Of a stretch of 64,000 nt of DNA, positions 36,439 to 44,091 are shown in pieces (the stretch's first letter is position 1; every line of letters starts with the position of its first letter). The stretch spans positions 24,938 to 88,937 of the forward strand of contig PZPC01000013.1 of assembly GCA_003045895.1 (NCBI GenBank), in the 5' to 3' direction. The DNA is from Bacteroidota bacterium (GTDB taxonomy: Bacteria; Bacteroidota; Bacteroidia; Chitinophagales; Saprospiraceae). The notes beneath the pieces are model-generated. The model did not search any database. It had not been told where the DNA came from and saw only the letters and a list, made by a program, of their open reading frames with translations. Position numbers and translations under genes: made by a program.

Positions 36439-39315
36439 ATGAACAATTTTCAATTACTCTTCATCTGCCTGCTATTGAGCAATGCAGGCACTACACAAAG
36501 TATCCTCCCCAGCTATGATGCCCAACCACAATGGATAGTGGGAATGGGTGGAGCATTTACTTCACCCACGACCTGGGTCTATTCCTATGGCGATAAGACA
36601 CAAATTTGCGACCAAGAATGGATAGAAATTTTGTTGCTACCCGATCAGGAGTGTGGCTTGCAACGCGTAGGGTTTTATCGGGAAGAAGCATTGAAGGGTT
36701 GGTTTAGGAGGGATACTACCTGCACTGAAAATGCCTACCTGATTTACGATTTTACTTTGGAAGTTGGCGATACTTTTAACCTTCCACTCCTAAGATTTAC
36801 AAGTAATGTCTATTCCGATGCAATAGTCTACCATCGAGATACTTTACCCGACGGGAATATTGAACTTTTTTTAGAGGAACCTGCTGATTTTGATACAGAA
36901 ATAACTTGGCAAACGGGCTGGGGATCTTCACGCGATCCTTTTCGTTTACTATCATTTTGTGCACAATATGGAGCTGCATGTGAGTTAGGAACTAATACCG
37001 TCTGTGTGCAGGACAGCAGCGGTAAATTGTACCCTACTTTTGGAAACGATGCTATTTGTGATCCAGCCTGGCAACGCTGGTACGTGAACCAATCTGCTGG
37101 CTCAGGAGCACAAAGCGGCAAAAGTTGGAACGATGCCTTCTTGCGACTAGAACAAGCCTTGGCCGTAGCCAGTTGTGGGGACGAAATTTGGGTAGCAACA
37201 GGCAGCTATTATCCTGCGGCAGACCACAACAATCGCGAACTCAGTTTTAATATTCCTCCAGGTGTGCGCGTATTTGGAGGCTTTGCTGGAACAGAAACCA
37301 ACCGTTACAACAGAGCCCTAGCCGATCATCCAACTATTCTGAGTGGTGAAATTGGCGATCCGTTGCTTACTTCCGATAACAGCCTGCATGTGGTGTATTT
37401 TTATGGTGCAGATACCACCACGGTTTTGGATGGATTTACCATAGAAAAAGGGCATGCCTTTGACAGCCAGACAGCTGTGTTTTTCTATGGCGGTGGCATT
37501 CTATTGCAAACCGATGCCACGGCGCCCATCTGTGATCCTGTGATCAGAAATTGCATTATCCAAAACAACTATGCACAAAATGGCGCTGGCTTGGCCGCCA
37601 TGGGCAGTGATTTTCGCAGAGCTTATCCCCGTATACAAAACTGTTCTTTTATCCGCAACCGTTGCTTCTCCTTCGGGGCAGGGCTGTACCTGCGCTGGCG
37701 AGGGCATCCAGAAGCAGGTATTCCCTTGTTGGAAGATTGTGAGTTTATTGAAAACTATGCCCGCATTCATGGGGGAGGGGTGTATTTTGAAGAACTCCAT
37801 GACCAGCTATTGATCAAAAATACAATTTTCCAGAGAGATTCAGCACAATTTGAAGGTGGAGGTTTAGCAGGTGTTCACATAACAGGGTTAAAGACCAGCT
37901 TGAACTTAATGAATTGTAAGTTTATAGAAGGCTATGCGAAAACCGGTGCTGGAATAGCTTTTTCGAATATAGCAAGTACACCACTACCTGTTACAACGGA
38001 GTTCTCCGTTGATATAACTATTGATTTCACTGATTTTATCAATAATTATGGCCAGCAGGAAGGAGGAGGTATAATTATTGCCAATGCGGGTGGTTTTTTG
38101 AATTTTACCATCACCAATTCCTTGTTCGAAGGCAACTATGTGAACTCGCAAGATGTGGCGGTAGGGCTGGGAATTGAATGCGCCGTTGGAGGTATTCTTA
38201 ACGCGAGGGTAGACAAATGCCGCTTTATTAACAATAGACATAATTTTCCCAACCTGGGCGATGGCGCACTTACCTTGAATGGTTTTTTAAACGGTGCCAC
38301 CATACATTCGGTTATTACCAATTCGTTGTTCAAAGATAATGTGAGGGCGCTAAGATTATCTTCTGGTACTGGTGGAGGCTATGGCCGCCACACGGTTGCC
38401 AATTGTACGTTCACGAACAATGGAAATTATCCTATTGGAGGAGGATATGGCTCTAATACAGAAATTGTAGATAACGAAATATACTTCTACAACAATATCG
38501 TCTGGGAGCCACAATCGGTGTATGCCATTCGTACTGGTGAAGCCAATGTTTTGAACGGGCTTTTTATCAGTCATTCCCTTTTCAATGCACTGGATTGCAA
38601 TCGACCAGGCGGGAACCTGGCTTGTGGCGAAGGCATTATTGTGGGCGAAGACCCGCTTTTTATTGATCCCGTACAAAATGACCTGCACACGGCTGCTTGC
38701 TCACCTGCTCGTAATGTAGGCAACAATGGTGGCTTGGATTCATTAGGCTTGCTGACAGACTTTGATGGGCAGCCTCGTGTACTGGAAGGTATTGTGGATT
38801 TGGGAGCTTTTGAATGGCCTGCTGCCTATATCAGCCTCACGGCTCAAATTACACCTGCCACTGGACCTGGCACAGCAGACGGAGCAGCAGTCGTTGAAGT
38901 TGTTGATGGCGTTGCGCCCTACACGTTTTTGTGGGATACAGGAGTTACTGATAGCATTGCTTCGGAGTTACTACCAGGAACATATAACGTTACTGTAACC
39001 GATGCCCATGGGTGTCGCAGCGCTCTTGCGCTAGTTGTTTCTTTTGTAACCTCCGTGTCAAATCCAGCCGAAGAAGCGACGGACTGGCTGATCGTGCCTA
39101 ATCCGGTACAAACGATGGCGCATATTCAGTTTGCTTCACCCAGAAGTGGGCTGTTGCGCTTATTCGATTTGCACGGGCGGCAGTTGCTAGCGGAAAAATT
39201 ACACCGTGCAACTTCTCATCAGTTGTCTACGACTGCTTTTGCCAAAGGTATTTATATTTTGGTCTGGGAGGAAGAAGGCGAGAAGCCTAGCTATCGTAAA
39301 ATGATCGTGCAATAA
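36439..39315 (+). CDS. T9SS-sorted beta-helix protein with SprB-type repeat
   Basis: A 958-residue secreted protein. After the signal peptide (about 1-20), about 20-200 is an unknown beta-rich part and about 210-770 is a right-handed parallel beta-helix of the 'choice-of-anchor Q' type. Its repeated turns include NCSFIRNRCFSFGAGLYLRW, CEFIENYARIHGGGVYF and CKFIEGYAKTGAGIAF, and it closes with CSPARNVGNNGG...DFDGQPRVLEGIVDLGAFEW. One SprB-like repeat (about 795-870, PYTFLWDTGVTDSIASELLPGTYNVTVTDAHGC) and a T9SS sorting domain (about 880-958, IVPNPVQTMAHIQF to RKMIVQ) follow. The beta-helix may bind or cleave polysaccharide, but no lyase residues are evident. Much of the gene is visibly richer in A/T than its neighbours, and a GH13 gene remnant lies behind it, suggesting insertion. 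Confidence 0.8.
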   Translation: MNNFQLLFICLLLSNAGTTQSILPSYDAQPQWIVGMGGAFTSPTTWVYSYGDKTQICDQEWIEILLLPDQECGLQRVGFYREEALKGWFRRDTTCTENAYLIYDFTLEVGDTFNLPLLRFTSNVYSDAIVYHRDTLPDGNIELFLEEPADFDTEITWQTGWGSSRDPFRLLSFCAQYGAACELGTNTVCVQDSSGKLYPTFGNDAICDPAWQRWYVNQSAGSGAQSGKSWNDAFLRLEQALAVASCGDEIWVATGSYYPAADHNNRELSFNIPPGVRVFGGFAGTETNRYNRALADHPTILSGEIGDPLLTSDNSLHVVYFYGADTTTVLDGFTIEKGHAFDSQTAVFFYGGGILLQTDATAPICDPVIRNCIIQNNYAQNGAGLAAMGSDFRRAYPRIQNCSFIRNRCFSFGAGLYLRWRGHPEAGIPLLEDCEFIENYARIHGGGVYFEELHDQLLIKNTIFQRDSAQFEGGGLAGVHITGLKTSLNLMNCKFIEGYAKTGAGIAFSNIASTPLPVTTEFSVDITIDFTDFINNYGQQEGGGIIIANAGGFLNFTITNSLFEGNYVNSQDVAVGLGIECAVGGILNARVDKCRFINNRHNFPNLGDGALTLNGFLNGATIHSVITNSLFKDNVRALRLSSGTGGGYGRHTVANCTFTNNGNYPIGGGYGSNTEIVDNEIYFYNNIVWEPQSVYAIRTGEANVLNGLFISHSLFNALDCNRPGGNLACGEGIIVGEDPLFIDPVQNDLHTAACSPARNVGNNGGLDSLGLLTDFDGQPRVLEGIVDLGAFEWPAAYISLTAQITPATGPGTADGAAVVEVVDGVAPYTFLWDTGVTDSIASELLPGTYNVTVTDAHGCRSALALVVSFVTSVSNPAEEATDWLIVPNPVQTMAHIQFASPRSGLLRLFDLHGRQLLAEKLHRATSHQLSTTAFAKGIYILVWEEEGEKPSYRKMIVQ

Positions 39316-39348
39316 ACAAAAACGGCTTGATCTTTCACCCCTCCCTGC

Positions 39349-39378
39349 GGGACACTGGTTTTGGAATTGCAGGAGTGA
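39349..39378 (+). pseudogene. remnant of the 3' end of a second GH13 gene
   Basis: These 30 bp read GTLVLELQE-stop, the same last nine residues as the GH13 gene ending at 36301. The two stretches match at 25 of 30 bases and all five differences are synonymous. Codons upstream (P-P-C versus P-A-H) agree only partly, and the similarity stops there. It is the tail of a diverged GH13 paralogue whose body is gone. Confidence 0.65.
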
Positions 39379-39412
39379 GTGGGGGGATTGGTTGCCCTGC
39401 CATTACAATTCC

Positions 39413-40360
39413 TTAAAACCGCTCCACCGATTCGATAATATACGGCGGCCGCTGTTTGATTTCGGTATAAATATTGGATAGGTAGATGGATATGATGTAG
39501 AGGTTGAGCGTGGTGACGGCAAAGAAGATGGCAATAAGTACCACGAGAAAGGTCCAGCCCGAGTCGGCAATAGCAGCGTTACCCAGGAGGTCGGTTTGGG
39601 TAAATTTCACCTTGAGGGCATTGGCGATGACCCCGATCAAAAAGAGAAACGAAAGGAGGAAAATCCAGAGCAGCGCACTGCGCAGGAAAGTGGTATAGGA
39701 GGTAATGGCCACCAGCGACGTGCGAAAGCGCTCGCCCATATCTTCGTCGGCGGGTAGCGGTTGGTTGGTGTCGAGGAAGGTGGTGCGGTAGCCCACGATG
39801 GCATAAATGGCTTTCATGTAACGCAGGTTCTCACGTAGCCGCAGCAAGGAGTTGAGGGCGCGCCGGGAAATGATGCGGGTATTGTGGGCCTTTTCGTCAA
39901 TTTGCAGGGTCGAAAACCGTTGCAGGATAAAATAAAAAATGGCATACAGCCATTTCCACCCCCTTTGGGTTTCCCGTTCATGGGCGCGCAGGTACACCAC
40001 ATCGTACTGTTCCTGGCTTTTGTGGTACAGGTCGAGTACCACCTCTGGCTGTCCGGCAAAGCAGGTTTCGAGGATGATGGTGTAATCGCCGTTGGCACGG
40101 TCCAGGCCAGCCAGGATGGCGTGATTTTTGTTGGTGCGCGAAGACAGTTGCAGGAGAAAAACCTGCTGCTTCAGCGCAGCGGGCAAGGGCGCAATCAGAT
40201 CGGTAAGGCGCCACTCCGGCACGTTGTTGACCAGGATGATTTCGAAATCAGAAAAATTATCCCGTAGCACGGGAAAAAGCCCGTTCAGGTAACCCGTGAG
40301 GCCATCCAGATCACTTTTTTGGTGAATAACACCAATAACGGAAACGAAGGTATTGTGCAT
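39413..40360 (-). CDS. membrane glycosyltransferase, GT2 family (polyprenyl-phosphate type)
   Basis: A 315-residue protein. The N-terminal GT-A domain (about 1-220) starts FVSVIGVIHQKSDLDGL and contains FEIILVNNVPEW and NHAILAGLDRANGDYTIILE. Two membrane helices (about 225-250 and 270-300) end with a cytoplasmic tail (EIKQRPPYIIESVERF). This layout is that of DPM1/GtrB/ArnC-like enzymes that load a sugar onto undecaprenyl phosphate. The usual DxD appears as LETCF here, which departs from the family, so the activity is uncertain. ATG 40360 starts the GT fold; longer in-frame starts run into the divergent exporter gene. Confidence 0.75.
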   Translation of the reverse strand: MHNTFVSVIGVIHQKSDLDGLTGYLNGLFPVLRDNFSDFEIILVNNVPEWRLTDLIAPLPAALKQQVFLLQLSSRTNKNHAILAGLDRANGDYTIILETCFAGQPEVVLDLYHKSQEQYDVVYLRAHERETQRGWKWLYAIFYFILQRFSTLQIDEKAHNTRIISRRALNSLLRLRENLRYMKAIYAIVGYRTTFLDTNQPLPADEDMGERFRTSLVAITSYTTFLRSALLWIFLLSFLFLIGVIANALKVKFTQTDLLGNAAIADSGWTFLVVLIAIFFAVTTLNLYIISIYLSNIYTEIKQRPPYIIESVERF

Positions 40361-40544
40361 AGTAAATCCTTGACGCTGCAAATTAAAACCTTTTCCTGGA
40401 CTTTGCAGACAACCGACGCCGTTCACTTTTTTATCAAATTGTTGAATTTTATCATCAAAACGCTTAGTTTTGTTAATCAAGTGCGCTTTCAGGAAGGTAT
40501 GGAATGTTTCTGCGTACCTGAATTGCGCATACCGATAGCAGGAT

Positions 40545-42731
40545 ATGGCCAAAAATTTCCCTTTTTTCTACCAACTCGAACGGATGGATTGTGGGGCAAC
40601 GTGCTTGCGCATGGTTGCCCGGCATTACGATCGATACTATTCCCTGGAGTACCTCCGGGAGCTTACCTACATGGGCAAGCAGGGCGTATCGTTGTTGGAA
40701 ATTAGTGACGCTGCCGAAGCGATTGGAATGCAAACCTTGGCCGTCCGCACCAATTACGACCGGCTGTCTACTGACGTACCCCTGCCTTGTATCGCGCACT
40801 GGGATGAGGATCATTTCCTGGTGGTCTACCGGGTGAGCCCGACCCACGTATGGATCGCCGATCCGGCGGAAGGCAAATACAAACTTACCAAAGAAGCATT
40901 CCTGGCCGGTTGGGCTGCCGATGACGAATACGGCGAAGAGGGGGTAATTCTGGTGTTGGAGCCGGGAGCCACCTTTTACGACCGCGACGGAGTGGGTATA
41001 GATCGCTCGCAGTGGAGTTACGTATGGTCTTATTTCAAACAGCATTCCAGTGCTTTGATTCAGCTTTTGGTTGGGGTATTGGTGGCAGGAATGCTGCAAA
41101 TTGCCGTGCCTTTTTTCCTGAAATCTCTGGTCGATATCGGGATTGGTCATTTGGAACCCAGTTTCATCTCGATGATGATCGTGGGGATGCTGCTTTTGTT
41201 TTTGGCCCAAACGGGCGTAGAGATTTTCCGACGGTGGCTCCTGATCCATGTCGGGGTACGGGTAAACGTGAAGATTCTCTCCGACTTTTTGTCAAAGCTC
41301 ACCCGTTTGCCCCTGCGTTATTTTGATAACCGCCTGACGGGCGACCTCCTCCAGCGCATCGCCGACCACGAACGCATTCAGCGTTTCCTGACCTCGACCA
41401 CGTTGTTCTCGGTGCTGTCGCTGTTCAATTTTGTAGCCTTTTCCCTGCTGCTGTTTTTCTGGAGCAAGTGGGTGCTGGCTATTTTCTTTCTGGGCACCCT
41501 GCTGAATCTGGCCTGGGTGTACCTGTTTCAGCAGCAGCAGCGCGACCTCGATTACAAAAGTTTTGACCAGTACGCCGAAAACCAGAGCAAACTCATTGAG
41601 CTGGTGGAAGGTATGCAGGATATCAAGTTACACAACGCCGAGAATCCCAAGCGGTGGGCCTGGGAGCGTACCCAGGCCGCCCTCATCCGCACGGAAATGG
41701 GCGCTGCCACCTGGAACCAGGTACAACGGACAGGGGGCGACTTCATCAACGAAGGCAAGAACCTGATCATTCTCTATTTTGTGGCCAATGCCGTACTCCA
41801 GGGAAGTATGACCCTGGGGATGTTGGTGGCCATTATGTACGCTGTGGCACAACTCAATTCCCCTATCCGGCAATTCGTAGAATTCATGCAAGCTTTACAA
41901 GGGGCTAAGATCAGCCTGGAGCGCATGAACGAAATTCACACCAAAGCCAACGAAGAGGATGCGACCAATAAGATCAGCATGTTGCCGGAAACGGGCGACC
42001 TCAATATGGAAGATGTCAGCTTTCAGTACAATGGCCCTAATTCACCATTGGTGCTCAATGGGGTGGATTTGACTATTTACAAAGGACAGACGACCGTTAT
42101 TGTCGGAGCCAGCGGCAGCGGCAAGTCGACCTTACTGAAGCTACTCCTGAATATGTACCAACCCGTAGAAGGTGCGGTGCGCCTGGGCGAGGTGAAACTG
42201 GAAAACCTGCAACACAAGTTCTGGCGGGAAAAGTGCGGAGCGGTGCTGCAAGGGTCTTATATTTTCAATGACTCCATTGCCCGCAACATCGCGCTCGGTG
42301 ACGAAGTAATTGACAAGCGCCGCTTGCTGAAAGCGGTAAAAGTAGCCAATATCCAGTCTTTTGTCGAAAGCTTGCCCCTGGGCTACAGTACCAAAGTAGG
42401 CAAGGACGGCCTCGGACTCAGCCTGGGCGAGCAGCAGCGGTTGCTCATTGCGCGGGCCATCTACAAAGATCCCGATTATTTTTTCTTTGACGAAGCCACG
42501 TCGGCCCTGGATTCTTTCAGTGAAATGCTCATTATGGAACGACTTACGGAGACCTTTCCCGATCGGACCATGGTTATTGTGGCTCACCGCTTAAATACGG
42601 TTCGTTTAGCGGATCGCATTATCGTGATGGAATCGGGAGAAGTGGTGGAAGAAGGGACCCACGACGAATTGTATTACGCCCGGGGTGCCTATCACCAGCT
42701 GATTCGCAACCAGATCGAATTGGGCGCCTAA
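40545..42731 (+). CDS. C39-peptidase-containing ABC exporter (bacteriocin/RTX type)
   Basis: A 728-residue exporter. An N-terminal C39 peptidase domain (about 1-135) has catalytic C16 (QLERMDCGATC, oxyanion Q10), H90 and D106. Such domains cut double-glycine leaders as the substrate is exported. Six membrane helices lie at about 165-440. The ABC ATPase (about 485-720) has Walker A GASGSGKST, the signature LSLGEQQRLLIARA, Walker B DYFFFDEATSALD and the switch His in VAHR; the signature reads LSLGE rather than LSGGQ. The membrane-fusion protein follows 27 bp later. No precursor peptide with a GG leader and no TolC gene were found beside it. Confidence 0.92.
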   Translation: MAKNFPFFYQLERMDCGATCLRMVARHYDRYYSLEYLRELTYMGKQGVSLLEISDAAEAIGMQTLAVRTNYDRLSTDVPLPCIAHWDEDHFLVVYRVSPTHVWIADPAEGKYKLTKEAFLAGWAADDEYGEEGVILVLEPGATFYDRDGVGIDRSQWSYVWSYFKQHSSALIQLLVGVLVAGMLQIAVPFFLKSLVDIGIGHLEPSFISMMIVGMLLLFLAQTGVEIFRRWLLIHVGVRVNVKILSDFLSKLTRLPLRYFDNRLTGDLLQRIADHERIQRFLTSTTLFSVLSLFNFVAFSLLLFFWSKWVLAIFFLGTLLNLAWVYLFQQQQRDLDYKSFDQYAENQSKLIELVEGMQDIKLHNAENPKRWAWERTQAALIRTEMGAATWNQVQRTGGDFINEGKNLIILYFVANAVLQGSMTLGMLVAIMYAVAQLNSPIRQFVEFMQALQGAKISLERMNEIHTKANEEDATNKISMLPETGDLNMEDVSFQYNGPNSPLVLNGVDLTIYKGQTTVIVGASGSGKSTLLKLLLNMYQPVEGAVRLGEVKLENLQHKFWREKCGAVLQGSYIFNDSIARNIALGDEVIDKRRLLKAVKVANIQSFVESLPLGYSTKVGKDGLGLSLGEQQRLLIARAIYKDPDYFFFDEATSALDSFSEMLIMERLTETFPDRTMVIVAHRLNTVRLADRIIVMESGEVVEEGTHDELYYARGAYHQLIRNQIELGA

Positions 42732-42758
42732 CCTTTCTTTTTCAATGAAAATCAGTAC

Positions 42759-44036
42759 ATGAGCACGGAAGCCAGAGATTTGGAGGTTCGCAGTGAGGAA
42801 GTCCAGGAATTGCTGGGCACGCCTCCCCACTGGCTGGTGCGTTGGGGCATGCTCTTCATTTTTGTCTTACTTATTCTAACCATTTGGTTGCTCTATTGGA
42901 TTACTTTTCCGGAAACGGTAAAGGCTAACATTCGCATCAAACGCGAAGACCCCGGGGTCGAGCTTTTTACGAATAAGTCGGTTCACATCAGCCATGTGTT
43001 AGTAGCCTCAGAAGATACGGTCGAAGCGGGTCAGACCCTGCTGGTTTTTCAGTCGGATGTGCAATACGCCGAAGTGCACGCCCTGGACGACTACATTAAC
43101 CGTTTGGAAAAGGGCAATGATTCCTTATTGGTCCATTATCAAATGGCCAAAGACCTCATCCTGGGTGGCCCATTGGAGGAAGCGCGTTATACTTTTATCG
43201 AAAAACAGGCGGAGGTCAGGAACATGCAAACCGGGCGCCTCAGCCTGATGTCCATTGAGGACATTCGCCGCGAAATCCGACAGGAACAGAACAATATCGT
43301 GGATGAACGCCGCCGTAAAGAGTCCCTCCAGAGTGAGCAAGAACTATTTACCGAAGCCTTTATTCGCAAGCAGAACCTGTACCAGAGCGGACGTGGCGAT
43401 TTCAACGAGGTGCGGACGGCGGAAGCCGTGAAGCAAAAATACGACCGCTACGTGCAGGAAGCGGAGACCAGTATCAAAACCCGCCAGGCCAATATTCGCC
43501 AGCTCACCCGCCAGTTGGAAACCATGGCTACGATTTCGGAAGCCAGCAAGGCGGTGGCGCTCGAGCAGCTGCGTGACGAGCTGGAAGCCCTGAAACGGGC
43601 CGTAGATGCCTGGCGCAGCGAATATTTGCTGGTGACGCCGATCAACGGGGTGGTGATTCTGGAAAGTAAGATCAGGGTAGGGGAGTACGTGCAAGACAAG
43701 GACCGGCTGGCCGTGGTGCTACCCGATTCCCCTTCGAACCTCATCGGTAAAGCCGAATTGGACCTGAACCAATCGGGGCAGGTCGCATTGGGACAAAAAG
43801 TAATCGTGGACTTTTATAGCTTCCCCGCGCAACAGTACGGCGCAGTAGAAGGGGAAGTGACCTTCAAAAGCAAAATTCCTACCCGGGGTGACAAATTGCC
43901 CATCGAAATACGTTTTCCGCAAGGACTGGTGACCAACACCGGGCGAAGCCTGGAAGTTGGCGAAGAAATGGCTGGTAAAATGACCATCGTTATTGAAGAA
44001 AAACGGTTAATCTTGTGGTTGTTACAACGCTTTTAA
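42759..44036 (+). CDS. HlyD-family membrane fusion protein
   Basis: A 425-residue adaptor. It has a short cytoplasmic N-terminus, one membrane helix (about 30-51), a lipoyl-like half-domain (VHISHVLVASEDTVEAGQTLLVF), a long coiled coil (about 120-285, partly LRDELEALKRAVDAWRSEY), then the second lipoyl half and beta-barrel (LLVTPINGVVILESKIRVGEYVQ, then LGQKVIVDFYSFPAQQYGAVEG). It should bridge the ABC exporter to an outer-membrane TolC channel. It lies 27 bp behind the exporter gene, clearly the same operon. Confidence 0.9.
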   Translation: MSTEARDLEVRSEEVQELLGTPPHWLVRWGMLFIFVLLILTIWLLYWITFPETVKANIRIKREDPGVELFTNKSVHISHVLVASEDTVEAGQTLLVFQSDVQYAEVHALDDYINRLEKGNDSLLVHYQMAKDLILGGPLEEARYTFIEKQAEVRNMQTGRLSLMSIEDIRREIRQEQNNIVDERRRKESLQSEQELFTEAFIRKQNLYQSGRGDFNEVRTAEAVKQKYDRYVQEAETSIKTRQANIRQLTRQLETMATISEASKAVALEQLRDELEALKRAVDAWRSEYLLVTPINGVVILESKIRVGEYVQDKDRLAVVLPDSPSNLIGKAELDLNQSGQVALGQKVIVDFYSFPAQQYGAVEGEVTFKSKIPTRGDKLPIEIRFPQGLVTNTGRSLEVGEEMAGKMTIVIEEKRLILWLLQRF

Positions 44037-44076
44037 ACCAGATGTGTTAATGCACTAGTGGTTCAAGAAATTCTTT

Positions 44077-44084
44077 TACTTTTG
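44077..44084 (+). promoter_or_regulatory. -7 box TACTTTTG of the ribF fusion gene
   Basis: An exact TAnnTTTG. The ATG begins at 44092, 7 bp after the box, so the transcript would be leaderless or nearly so. The short intergenic gap to the HlyD gene (55 bp) suggests its own promoter rather than readthrough. Confidence 0.5.
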
Positions 44085-44091
44085 CAGCCCA

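Noticed and set aside
40361..40544. Possible bacteriocin-like precursor before the C39 exporter
   Set aside because: The gap is AT-rich and has no short frame with a start codon and a Gly-Gly leader.
44055..44067. CTAGTGGT plus TCAAG, a near match to the fold-back element end
   Set aside because: Only 13 bases with a 3-base gap and no partner end nearby; it may be chance.
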